A stretch of DNA of 36,026 bases from Phallusia fumigata. Lineage: Eukaryota > Chordata > Ascidiacea > Phlebobranchia > Ascidiidae. The DNA lies in the NCBI GenBank assembly GCA_008931825.1, contig QXVZ01027062.1:1-36026 (forward strand), in the 5' to 3' direction. Below the pieces are notes generated by a model that saw only the letters and a list, made by a program, of their open reading frames with translations, was not told the DNA's origin and made no database searches. Below, in pieces: positions 27,321-36,026 of this stretch; positions within the stretch are counted from its first letter, which is position 1; each line of letters begins with the position of its first letter. Made by a program: the position numbers and the translations under genes.

Positions 27321-27989
27321 GTTAAAGATACGTCATTATATCTTTAACTCTAGAAATACAATGCTTTTGCTATTTAAGCATGAGAAAAATAAATACTTTC
27401 CGGCCGTTCTTACCAGTTGTTTACTTTCAGTTAGGCAAGGAATTCGGCTTTTAGTTTTGACATTTTTGAAAACTCTAAGCTTTTTATCACAAGAACAAGT
27501 GTGGTTGTGCTTTTCACACATAAGTTTAAGTTTTAGATTTTAGTCGTGTTAGTTTTTTATTATTTTTTAGCCTTTGTAGGCGTTTTATTTTTTCCTTGTA
27601 CCAATTAATAATCTGCTCGATTAATCAAATAAAAATCCCATTTAGTTAGTGCGCAAATTTGGGAGATTTCCCAGGATTTGGGTTGAACATTGACAGCTGC
27701 GTGAGTCACAAAACACACACAGAATTTGTACGAGGCACTGGTAACGTACAACGTCGTTAAAGCAGACAAAGCGTCGACCTTTGTGAACAGAAGTTTATTA
27801 ACAAAGATTTTTTGTCAGTTTGGTGGCACACCATCTTGGTGTATCGGCAGTTTGGTTGTCAGCGAAGCCAGGTGAACAGGACTTTCAGGTTTACCAGGAT
27901 GTGTATGCTCAAACCAAATACAAAGAACAGTAAAAGAAAAAGTACGCGTCGTTTGCTTTGAAATGTTTTACAAACATTAGTTGCTAGAA

Positions 27990-28055
27990 GATACAAGCCA
28001 GCACAATTGTAAAACGTTTTTCTACGTTTCGACAAACGCTGCTGTCATCAGGATT
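27990..28055 (+). repeat. Fragment of the GATACAAGCCAGCAC element
   Basis: GATACAAGCCAGCAC opens it, followed by TTTTTCTACGTTTCGACAAACGCTGCTGTCATCAGG. The same opening bounds the two small inverted-repeat elements at 29709-29796 and 30139-30215. The right-hand inverted end was not found here. Confidence 0.4.
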
Positions 28056-28189
28056 TAATCTTGTAAGCAACTGCTCTACAAGTGATTTCTGTGTGACGAT
28101 GTTAGGCAGGACCTTTTCTTTGGGTTCTAAATGTAAACACTAAACAGACATAGTGTTATAACCTCTCGGCAGCGAAACAATGTACCTGC

Positions 28190-28322
28190 TGTCAAGGATG
28201 GTAGTACGGTACGGTAAGCATTGAGATGTGAGTACCACGTACGTTGTTACGAAAGGCGTACCGTACCTTTTATTATTTTTTGCTGCTTTACCATACCACA
28301 CCAACGTCCATTGTCAAGAATA
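28190..28322. mobile_element. Palindromic MITE of the TACGGTACG family, copy C
   Basis: Begins TGTCAAGGATGGTAGTACGG and ends CCAACGTCCATTGTCAAGAA, matching the inverted ends of copy A. Internal blocks GAGTACCACGTACG and GAAAGGCGTACCGTACC match copies A and B. It is directly followed by copy D. Confidence 0.65.
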
Positions 28323-28450
28323 GGAAACGGTTGTGTATATATTTACTTGTACGTACCACATACCTCGTTGCGAAGTGTGTAGTGTACCACGAAACCACAC
28401 GTTTTGATGATTTTTGCTGCGTACCGTACAGTAATGCCATGTTTGACAGC
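28323..28450. mobile_element. Palindromic MITE of the TACGGTACG family, copy D
   Basis: TACGTACCACATACCTCGTTGCGAAG.GTGTAG.GTACC, TTTTTGCTGCGTACCGTAC and the end AATGCCATGTTTGACAG align with copies A-C. Its left end is degraded. It abuts copy C in the same orientation, about 470 bases before the start codon of the second kinase-ZU5-death gene. Confidence 0.55.
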
Positions 28451-28917
28451 CTTTCCTCTTAAGTCCTGTTGCCATGCGACGTTTCTGTTAAATTAAACAT
28501 TTATGCGACTGTTTACAGTTGGAAAACCAGATTTTTTAAAACCGATTTCAACCTTTTTCAAAAGCACGTTCCGGTTATTGTAAACAATGTCGTAAACCAA
28601 TACGACTGTAGAACAACAGCGTAATTCGCTTCTACGTTAATATTTAAACTTGGGCCATAAATTTCCGGACGAACCACAATGTTGACCAAAGTCGCATAGG
28701 CCTCTAGTTTCTACCTGCAGTTTGCATAAAGCCAGATACGCGAGTTTGCAAGTAGGTCCGACTTGGAGGTTAAAAAAACGTGATATAGGAACATTATCTT
28801 AGTATCGACAAATTTGCGTGTTTTATATATCGGCAAGAATTATGTTAAAATACTCTGAAAGATTTTCGTAACAAATACTATTTATTTCTGTGGTCTGGCA
28901 GACTTGTTACAAAAATC

Positions 28918-30449
28918 ATGGCCAGTGTTAGCGTGCTTTCCGCACAAACCTCCTTTGAAAATCACTTACAGCCGGAAAAAACTGGTAGCCAAGGCAAATT
29001 CTACATAACTGACCATTTTACCGAGTATGGAGATGTGAGACGTTCCCATGTGCGCACATATTCAGTTCAGGAAATGAGTTTTGACATGTAAGTTATCTAC
29101 GGATTTACAAACATGAAAAGTTTTGTAATAAACAACTTAATTCCAATTTAGAAGTTTGAAAAATGGCAGGTAAGTTTAGTGTCAAGTTTAAAATGTATGT
29201 CTATAATGTCAAAAACCTAATGTATCAGGCACAAACCAAACGTTTTGTTGCAATTTTACACAATTTAAACAACAATCCAGGCCTAAAAAGTAACCACAAA
29301 CAAAATAAAGATCAACTTTTTGTTACTATTTAGTGAGTTGATGAAAGAATGGCAAGGCAAAGCAGACCACCAAAACGACCATCCAAATATCATCAAGTAC
29401 TACGAGTCACCAACACGGTCATCAGGCGATTTTTTACTCATGTTTGATACTGTTGTCACCAACAGTCTACGGAGTCTTATACAAGGAAATGAGGAACTTC
29501 CCTGGGTGAAAAGGTTTGACATCGCCCTTCAACTCGCAGATGCCATACGTTATTTACATTCAAAGTCCTCAGTTCATGGCGACATCAAATCGAAAACTGT
29601 TTTCCTAACAGAATCCAACGAGGTACGAAATACAAGGACTTGTGGCCATAAAAACGCATTCCTAGGAAAGCCGTTATTTAGAACACAAATCCAATTTTAT
29701 GTCAATTAGATACGAGCCAGTGCTAGTGAGTAACGTTGTTGTCATCATTAAGAATGAGAAGTAGACAATGTTAACACACAAATACCCGCTTGTATCTTTT
29801 TCCGAGCCTATTCAAAACCTGCGATTTTCTGCGTTGTGATTTACGTCCCAGAATACGACTTGTTTGATCTTTACCACAATCAACTATCTTTTCTTAGGTA
29901 AAGATTTTCGACTATGGCACCTCACGAAAATGGGAGCACTTTTACAGGCTGATTGATCTGTACTGGGCACCGGAACGGTTTAGACACCAATATCTGAGCG
30001 ACAATCAATGGATTCCAAAACCTTCTGCCGACGTTTACAGGTCAACATTTTCTGCCAGCAAGTTGATATTGTTGTCCATCTCGGCTGTCGTTTAACATAA
30101 CAAACTGAGATGTGCTATAGGTAGTTATGACAAAACAAGATACAGACCAGCACGTTTTGTAGAAATTTATGTCGACACGCAGAAAAATTTTTGTCGACAG
30201 GTACTGGCTTGTATCAATTTCGACTTTTTAAAACCGTAAATTCTGATTTAAATTATGGTCAATTCCGCTTATGCCCTTTTAATTCATGCTTTGAATCTTG
30301 GTTGTTGCAGTTATGCCATGATTCTCTACGAACTGATCACGAGAAAATTAATCTACAAAGACACATTTGCGCATCCCGAAATTCTTGTGGCTCTGATACC
30401 AAGGGGACAGAGACCAAACGATCAACCTGTCAATGAAGTAATGGAATCG
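28918..30449 (+). CDS. Paralogue 2 exons 1-5: protein kinase domain
   Basis: The order is a Gly-containing start (GSQGKFYI), helix C candidate (SELMKEWQGK), HPNIIKYYES, LPWVKRFDIALQLADAIRYL, H144-G145-D146 in SVHGDIKSKTVFL, D164-Y165-G166 in VKIFDYGTSRK, YWAPERF (A183-P184-E185) and PSADVYSYAMILYELITRK, then PRGQRPN. HGD, DYG, APE and the helix-F Asp are kept, which fits a tyrosine-kinase-like/RIPK-type kinase. The VAxK lysine is not evident: the matching strand seems to read TYSVQEM. It may therefore be weak or inactive. Exon 2 is an 18-base microexon (29152-29169). Confidence 0.8.
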
Positions 30450-33400
30450 NTATATTTGATACTGGTATCTGCCCTGAAGCTTGAATACTGGCCAACGATA
30501 ACGGCAACTCTTATATGAAAGACTGTACACCAGAGGCGTTGTACTGAATTATGGTCGACCTTCAATGCAGTTACATTTAGCAAAGCGAGAGCAAGAAAAA
30601 TTTAGCCATCCCATGAGTTAGATGCTACGACCCGACTTAAAGACTTTCAAAACGTGGGTTCGAATCCCACCATCCGCTAGATTATTTAAGTCTTTATCCT
30701 GCCACAACTATTGCTTCTATAGCTGGCTACTTGCAAGCATAAAGTATACTTCACACAAATATTGTGTTTTTCAGTTTACACAAATTTATCTGATTTTCGG
30801 GAACAAGTAACAACAAACATATCAGCAGAAGATAGAATGGATAAAAGCTTGCAGAGCTTGCTTTATGTAAATTCGGGTAAGAAAACACCACGTTTAAAAC
30901 ATTTGAAAATCCACATTGTGACACCAGTAATCGTATTCTACACCNTTTACAGATTGTTCCACAAATTCACCAATGAACCAAGTAAGTAGTTCACTTCTTA
31001 CATCCAACAATAAAAACATTTTTAACTAACCTATTTTTTCCACCAGATTCAGTTCAACACAGTTTCAAATGTCATTGGGTCAGAGGGAGGGAAATTAGAA
31101 TGCAATGGATGCTCTTTGGTGATTCCCCCAAATGCTTTGTCTGAGGATGTGCCGATAACAATCACTCCATATGTCAGCAGTGCAGTGAGTACATGCATAC
31201 AACCTGGTTTAGATTACATTATGAAACCAAAAGCACAACAAATTGTTTAGTTGGATATTGCACCGCACATACTATGTGAACCACCTGGATTAAAGTTTCA
31301 CAAGAATGTGACAATAACACTCCCAACTTTCAAGAATGAAAATGATAGCCAGCATCTAACAGTAAGTGTTATATAATGTTTATAATTATAACTGTTGGGT
31401 TGTTTAACTAAACATTGTTTCCTAGGTAAAGTATTGCAATAAAGGATCAACATGGATGACATTAACAGAATTACCACAGTGCACTGATACCAAAATCTGC
31501 TTCCAAACAAACCATTTTACAAGGTACCTGCATCTGTGTCAAAACAAAACCTTTGTTTCATACATAATAATAAAAAAAATCCTTTAAAGCCTAAAACTTC
31601 AATGTTGGCCACAGTGTTAGTTTGTATTCATGGCAAAGGTATTCCAAACTTATGCCAAATCACATTAGAAAAAGCATTCATTGAAAAACACAACATTTCT
31701 GCATGCTGGTTGTTTCCCAACCTTTTCTGATAAAATACTACTTGCCACCTTGTTCTTACAAAACCTGACCTGTACTGATCAAATGAGTGGCAACATAATT
31801 TGAAAAACACAGCTATTGCATGAATATATTCACTAAATGCATTAAAATATTCTTACTTTAGATTTTTCGTGGAAGCTGAGAACCCCCAAGACTTACAAAG
31901 TCTGGAAAAGGAAAAAATTCTTAAGTTTGGTTTGCGAAGATCAGCAAGTCCCCATTTAAACCGAACTCTATTGACTTGTTTCTTTGCGGATAACCTGGAG
32001 ATTATCTGGGAGAGTGATGAGTTTCGACGTTTTACCCCCATTCATCACAAGGAGTTTCAAATGAGGTTGGAAAAAATTGGTTTTTATTTAAAATCATACA
32101 AAACTCAAAAGCAATAATCAAATCTTGAAGTTAAACCTTACAAACAAACAAGTTCAAGTTATTGGCACTTGAAACCATCTGGCAGGGTTTCTTTCAGTGG
32201 TGTGTTTTCCTGTCAAACCCCACCCTCTTTTTCCAGCAAGGGTGGTTAGATTCTAAGGCCCATCAGCTGGTCGCACCAACGTCACCACTGCAGTTGTGAT
32301 TTTTCATACTGTGCCAAACTCACTCTCTTGTGACCCCCTGTGACATAACGCCTTGTAATTACGATGTAGCTGCAGCGCATTCAACATTGACCCACCAATT
32401 GTGCCTTCCACTTTTTTGCGCCTCATAACAGTGCACAGCTATTTCCGGCCTGGTGATTGATTTAGTGCTATTGTGTGGCTATGTTTTCTTTCACCAACGA
32501 AATAAACACAACTCAACTCAACCAGAGGTGTTATAAGCTAAATGTGTGTCTGATTGTACTTTTTAACAAATGCCTATGCCTAATCTAAAAAAGCAGTTAA
32601 AAATATGGTTTATTGTTTTTAGAATTGAGGATGACCCTGTTAGAATGTGGGTAACATGTGACAACAATCAACCCCAATCAATGGAAGACAACGTATGTGC
32701 AGCACAACTGGCACTACTGCATTTCATGATAAACAGTTTTGATGAAGGGAGAATACATTATGATCTACAGAGTGCCACAATGCACAGTATATTCAATGGG
32801 GTATTTTATATTGAAGGTAATATCAACGCCTAAATAAATTTTGAATTTAGAAAAGTCAGCAACCAAATTTTGCTAAACTTTGTTTCCAAATACAGTTTTT
32901 CTAAGCCTAGGATGTTATAAAAAAAAACTTGAAAGGTACTTTACATCATGGTAAGCACAGTTGGGTCATCTAAAACTGCAGGTCCGCTTGACTACCTCTT
33001 GCATGTCGAAAACTCTAAAACTGCTGGTTACAGGTTACCTGTAATACTTCTAAGCTCACCAATTCCAATACAGTACTTACTAGTTTTACTAATCTCAAAC
33101 CCCTGACCCTCTGACTTGAATAGCTTGAACCATCAGCGTTAATGGCAAGAATTACAAGTTTCGATTTAGGAGAGGCTAACTGAGTGGTGGCCCTGAAGTT
33201 TAAGATGTTACCTCATTCAAATCTGTAAAGTCATCATGTAATTTTAAAATTACAATTTGTTTGTAGAGTTGGAGCCAAATGACACAAGAGATCCAGGTAA
33301 AAAAAAACTTTGGTATTTACACAATGTTGTTTTCCAAGACGAACTGAAAGTACACTTTTAAAATCATTACAACTTGCAGATTTAACATCACCATGCAGTT

Positions 33401-33883
33401 TTAAACAACACTGTTTGCAACAAAACAAATTGTTAGGCATTTAAACATTGGTATAAATTCCTACCTAAAATTGTTTCACAGATCGTGTTAACCCACAATT
33501 GCTTGAAATCATACGAAGAATTCCGAACAGTGAATTTAACCGATTTGCAAGAACGAATTTGAACACGGATGAAGCAACCATAGACAACTCAATGGCAGAT
33601 AACCAGTCAGAAGCTCATAGAAGATTTATCCTTTTATGCTGGAATGAACATGGTAATATACATTACATATCAGCTTCGATTTGGGTATACAACCCAAAAA
33701 ATCTGTACTTAAAAATCCATTGGATTTCAAAAAACCATAATGATTGAAATCCGCATTGTGACGGGGGAACTGCGACATATTACTGCCCATGTTAAATGCA
33801 GCAATTGTGTTTCAGGTGGAAATGATACCACACGATTGCAACAACTTGTCGACCGCTTTTGGCAAGAAAGAGGAAATCACTAG
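28918..33883 (+). CDS. Kinase-ZU5-UPA-death domain protein, paralogue 2 (gapped)
   Basis: Visible exons: 28918-29087, 29152-29169, 29334-29622, 29898-30040, 30311-30449 (cut by N), 30775-30876, 30953-30981, 31047-31184, 31251-31361, 31426-31523, 31862-32065, 32623-32816, 33267-33296, 33482-33652, 33816-33883. About 1.9 kb of coding sequence is seen; all visible junctions agree in phase, and exon sizes largely equal those of the upstream paralogue. Order: kinase domain (about 20-205), gap, linker, one visible ZU5 ending HFT, UPA-like region, death domain. The first ZU5 (six exons in the paralogue) is absent and an N at 30945 sits exactly there. The protein is predicted to be cytoplasmic, a death-fold signalling kinase or scaffold. 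The ATG at 28918 has a fair context (AATCATGG) and opens an exon with donor GTAAGT. Confidence 0.78.
29709..29796. mobile_element. Small inverted-repeat element, copy 1
   Basis: It starts GATACGAGCCAGTGC and ends ACCCGCTTGTATC, an imperfect inverted pair, with TGTTGTCATCATTAAG inside. It lies in intron 3 of paralogue 2. Confidence 0.5.
30139..30215. mobile_element. Small inverted-repeat element, copy 2
   Basis: It starts GATACAGACCAGCAC and ends GTACTGGCTTGTATC, an inverted pair with few mismatches. Inside, TTATGTCGACA..TTTTTGTCGACAG forms a direct repeat. It lies in intron 4 of paralogue 2, in the intron next to copy 1. Confidence 0.6.
30450..30450. other. Assembly gap inside a kinase exon
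   Basis: The N interrupts the exon after GAAGTAATGGAATCG. In the upstream paralogue the matching exon runs about 32 residues further. If the N is counted as one base the frame stays open to TGA at 30516-30518 and reads LILVSALKLEYWPT, which looks like the last kinase helices, but no donor in the required phase follows. Some sequence is likely missing or miscalled here. Confidence 0.7.
30596..30682 (+). other. tRNA-Leu-like sequence
   Basis: ACGACCCGACTTAAAGAC followed by AACGTGGGTTCGAATCCCAC strongly resembles the anticodon arm (TAA) and T arm of a tRNA-Leu. The D arm and an acceptor stem matching CATCCGCTA are not found upstream. It is either a tRNA pseudogene or a SINE relic. It lies in an intron just after the gap at 30450. 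Confidence 0.3.
30775..30876 (+). CDS. Paralogue 2 linker exon
   Basis: Phase 1-1 exon of 102 bases encoding YTNLSDFREQVTTNISAEDR and a short tail. It matches the linker exon 16626-16703 of the upstream gene in position and phase. A decayed copy lies at 22640-22740. Confidence 0.6.
30945..30945. other. Assembly gap where the first ZU5 is expected
   Basis: The upstream paralogue has six exons (16950-18252) encoding a linker, the first ZU5 and the Cys-containing segment between its exons 5 and 12. Here the partners of exons 5 and 12 lie only 76 bases apart with this N between them. Their phases (1 and 1) still splice in frame, so a real protein lacking ZU5-1 is also possible. Confidence 0.7.
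30953..31523 (+). CDS. Paralogue 2: ZU5 domain with HFT site
   Basis: A 29-base exon (30953-30981) leads into VIGSEGGKLECNGCSLVIPP, NALSEDVPITITPYVSSA, ILCEPPGLKFHKNVTITLPT, VKYCNKGSTWMTL and FQTNHFT. It is nearly the same protein as ZU5-2 of the upstream gene. His-Phe-Thr is at 31513-31521. Confidence 0.85.
31862..33296 (+). CDS. Paralogue 2: UPA-like region
   Basis: Exons 31862-32065, 32623-32816 and 33267-33296 encode LLTCFFADNLEIIWESDEF, RIEDDPVRMWVTCDNNQPQ and ELEPNDTRDP. Sizes of 204, 194 and 30 bases are identical to those of the upstream gene. The 557-base intron 32066-32622 carries the dispersed repeat at 32355-32522. Confidence 0.65.
32355..32522 (+). repeat. Dispersed repeat, copy 2 of 2
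   Basis: Matches 2434-2598, including GTAGCTGCAGCGC, TTTTTGCGCCTCATAA and CTATTTCCGGCCTGGTGATTG. It lies in an intron of paralogue 2 that is 471 bases longer than the matching intron of the upstream gene, so the insertion explains much of the difference. Confidence 0.65.
33482..33883 (+). CDS. Paralogue 2: death domain
   Basis: Exons 33482-33652 and 33816-33883 encode PQLLEIIRRIPNSEFNRFAR, LNTDEATIDNSMADNQSEAH, RRFILLCWNEH and TTRLQQLVDRFWQERGNH, then TAG. It aligns with the upstream death domain without frame change. The conserved Trp of helix 2 is Phe here (SEFNRFAR). Confidence 0.82.
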
Positions 33884-36026
33884 ATTAGCACACTCAAGTC
33901 ACACAACATCTTAGTGATGTCAACCTGTGGAAGGTCCTACCGACCGCCTGTGTTTGACAAATACATAACAAGAACACCAACCAACCATGTAACCCAGTCG
34001 AAATGTATACTTTGCACCACATTGAAACTTAATTCCAGTGAGAATTGTCAATGCAATGTTTTCATACTACTTGCATAGTGTGAAATGAAGTTGATGTGAA
34101 ACTAAATCCAAATGATACCCAACACTTACCACTTTGGCCCCTTTAAAGCTTCAGATTTGCATTTTAAGAAAATAATCTATTGTATTTTTTATTTAAATGC
34201 CCACCTACACCTGTCCTATGAGTTGTGCCGATTATACCAAGAACACTCTTATTACAATGGATACTCACTTTTTATTGTGATAAAAAAGTCATTTTTTTCT
34301 ACAAAAATCTCTTTTAGATGCAAAACTTATTGTAGTCATATAATATAACATTTATATTCTTCTGGTGTCTGTCAAATCGGCTCAATACTAACTGGCCTTT
34401 TGTGATATCCAGAAGTAGTTTTATTTCAGTGCACTTTGTCCTGTTATAGCTGTTGCAGTATGTTAGTATATATGCAAACTGTCTCTGTTATACGTTCTAT
34501 TTCTGTGCTATATTAATTATGNAGTCACACAACATCTTAGTGATGTCAACCTGTGGAAGGTCCTACCGACCGCCTGTGTTTGACAAATACATAACAAGAA
34601 CACGAACCAACCATGTAACCCAGTCGAAATGTATACTTTGCACCACATTGAAACTTAATTCCAGTGAGAATTGTCAACGCAATGTTTTCATACTACTTGC
34701 ATACAGTGTGAAATGAAGTTGATGTGAAATTAAATCCAAATGATACCAAACACTTACCACTTTTGGCCCCTTTAAAGTTCAGATTTGCATTTTAAGAAAA
34801 TAATCTATTGTATTTTTTATTTAAATGCCCACCTATACCTGTCCTATGAGTTGTGCCGATTAAACCAAGAACACTCTTATTACATTGGATACTCACTTTT
34901 TATTGTGATAAAAAAGTCATTTTTTTCTACAAATATCTCTTTTAGGTGCAAAACTTAATTCAGTCATATAATATAATACTTCTATCTGCTCATTTTTGTG
35001 TCAGTCAAACCGGTATAATACTAACCGGGCAAGCCTTTTGTGATATCTAGAAGTAGTTTTATTTCAGTGCACTTTGTCCCGTTATAGCTGTTGCAGTATA
35101 TTAGTATATATGCAAACTGTCTCTGTTATACGTTCTATTTCTGTGCTATATTAATTATGAAACATTCCAGTGAGTTGCCCACTGTAGCAAAAGTGTACCA
35201 TCAAATTGTTTTCACATTTCACCTTTGTATGCTGTTTCTTCAAAAAATGTTTTTAGAATGGAAAAAGGAGGAATGATGTTAGTCTTTTATCATGCTAAAT
35301 TGATTAAAGAAATTACAAAAACATATTTAATATCAGTGATGTGTAAACAGGGTTGTGAATTAAACAACAAATTTACAGTGCAACGGTATCAGAATCTTGT
35401 ATTAAACTATTTTTTAAAATGGATATTGGCTAAAGGGGTCCATTGATAAAAAAGGCTAAGGACAACTGGCTTAGTGCATGCTAAGTTTTGTAACGTTATT
35501 TGCTTCAGATTATGGTGATATTATGAATTTGATGCTGTTGTTTTTTTCGTTTTTGTTTTTTGAACTTTTTTAAGACCTACTAAACCACTCATGTAAAATG
35601 CTGTTTACTTGTTTTTATTATCTATGGTCCATTGTTTCCAATGCTGCATGTTTCCAGTGTGCATAAGCTAAGTGGTTCTTGAGTTTTTAAACCCTATGGT
35701 CTGGTGAATAATCTTTTATGTTTAAGAGTAACGGTGAACAAAATAGTCTCCTTGATGTCACGTAACGACCCATTCGATCGGACAAATAGCCTTTCAAGTA
35801 TTGTTGTCCATATTTCTAAAGGCACGGATACATGGTGTTTGTGTTTACTTATTGTTTTGTGTGGGGCAAACAAACAATGTAACTTTGACTAGGTTAGTTA
35901 GGTAGCCCCTTGTATTATGGTTCATTTTTTTGTGTGGTGGGAGAAAAGAGATGTTTAATTGTTAGTTGTAATGATTTATGTATATGATAGCAAGCCTAGC
36001 ACCAAGTCAATTCATTTCTATCAATT
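33884..36026. other. 3' flank of paralogue 2
   Basis: No supported gene. Bases 33897-34521 and 34523-35159 are two versions of one block around an N. After 35160 the sequence is AT-rich with short random open frames and no recognisable element or RNA gene. Confidence 0.55.
33897..35159. repeat. Duplicate of about 630 bases flanking a single N (haplotype or join)
   Basis: The two copies begin AGTCACACAACATCTTAGTG and both end TGCTATATTAATTATG. They differ by scattered substitutions (ACCAACC/ACGAACC, CAATGC/CAACGC) and small indels (GCATAGTG/GCATACAGTG). That level of difference suggests two haplotypes of a polymorphic animal placed end to end rather than one contig end read twice. Confidence 0.8.

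Larger units (their letters stand above)
21641..28917. other. Intergenic region between the two kinase-ZU5-death genes
   Basis: No complete gene is supported. It holds a hAT end at 22117-22134, a relic exon at 22640-22740, SINE-like copies near 23890-24240, an unexplained ORF at 24420-24628, two copies of a repeat at 25420-25720 and 26905-27320, a part of a small inverted-repeat element near 27990 and two adjacent palindromic MITEs at 28190-28450. Long stretches between (22740-23880, 24630-25420, 28450-28917) show nothing I can name. Confidence 0.5.

Noticed and set aside
30596..30682. A functional tRNA-Leu gene
   Set aside because: The T arm and a TAA anticodon-like arm are present, but no D arm or matching acceptor stem was found.
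798..35159. Tandem duplications as biological features
   Set aside because: All three long near-identical direct duplicates have exactly one N between copies, which points to contig joins rather than biology.
1..36026. CRISPR arrays, operons, bacterial promoters or ribosome binding sites
   Set aside because: The window is clearly an intron-rich animal genome; no regularly spaced repeat array or prokaryotic gene arrangement is present.

Overview
The window is eukaryotic and reads as an invertebrate chordate, most likely an ascidian tunicate of the Ciona type. It is AT-rich. Genes are split into short exons by GT..AG introns, some very small (63 and 86 bases). Protein families are animal-specific (adhesion GPCR, ZU5 and death domains). 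Short non-autonomous transposons and tRNA-derived SINEs are scattered between genes. The organism call is an inference from this style, not proof. All three genes I can assemble are on the + strand.

Layout. 1-2928: no convincing gene; a misjoined duplicate around an N, a hAT-like MITE, a dispersed repeat and a SINE fragment. 2929-11249: an eight-exon adhesion GPCR (767 aa by my splicing) with signal peptide, a C-type-lectin-like segment, a GAIN/GPS region with a furin-like site, and seven membrane helices. 11250-14555: repeats. 14556-21640: a 20-exon gene (801 aa) encoding a degenerate protein kinase domain, two ZU5 domains, a UPA-like region and a death domain. 21641-28917: repeats, a relic exon and one unexplained ORF. 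28918-33883: a paralogue with the same exon layout whose kinase part is better preserved but whose copy is broken by two assembly gaps. 33884-36026: 3' flank, with a block of about 630 bases present twice on either side of an N.

The main point of interest is the tandem pair. Two ZU5 domains, a UPA-like region and a death domain are the arrangement of vertebrate PIDD1, but the leucine-rich repeats of PIDD1 are replaced here by a tyrosine-kinase-like/RIPK-like kinase fold. Each complete ZU5 ends in His-Phe-Ser or His-Phe-Thr, the kind of site at which PIDD1 and FIIND proteins cut themselves. One paralogue has lost the kinase catalytic residues (HGK, QLT, no APE); the other keeps HGD, DYG and APE. 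This suggests a pseudokinase/kinase pair feeding a death-fold signalling complex, possibly in innate immunity or apoptosis (inference). No evidence links the GPCR to the pair beyond adjacency, although it too is predicted to be self-cleaving.

Five single N bases mark contig joins. Three have near-identical sequence on both sides and look like unmerged overlaps or haplotypes. The other two lie inside the second kinase-ZU5-death gene and probably hide coding exons.
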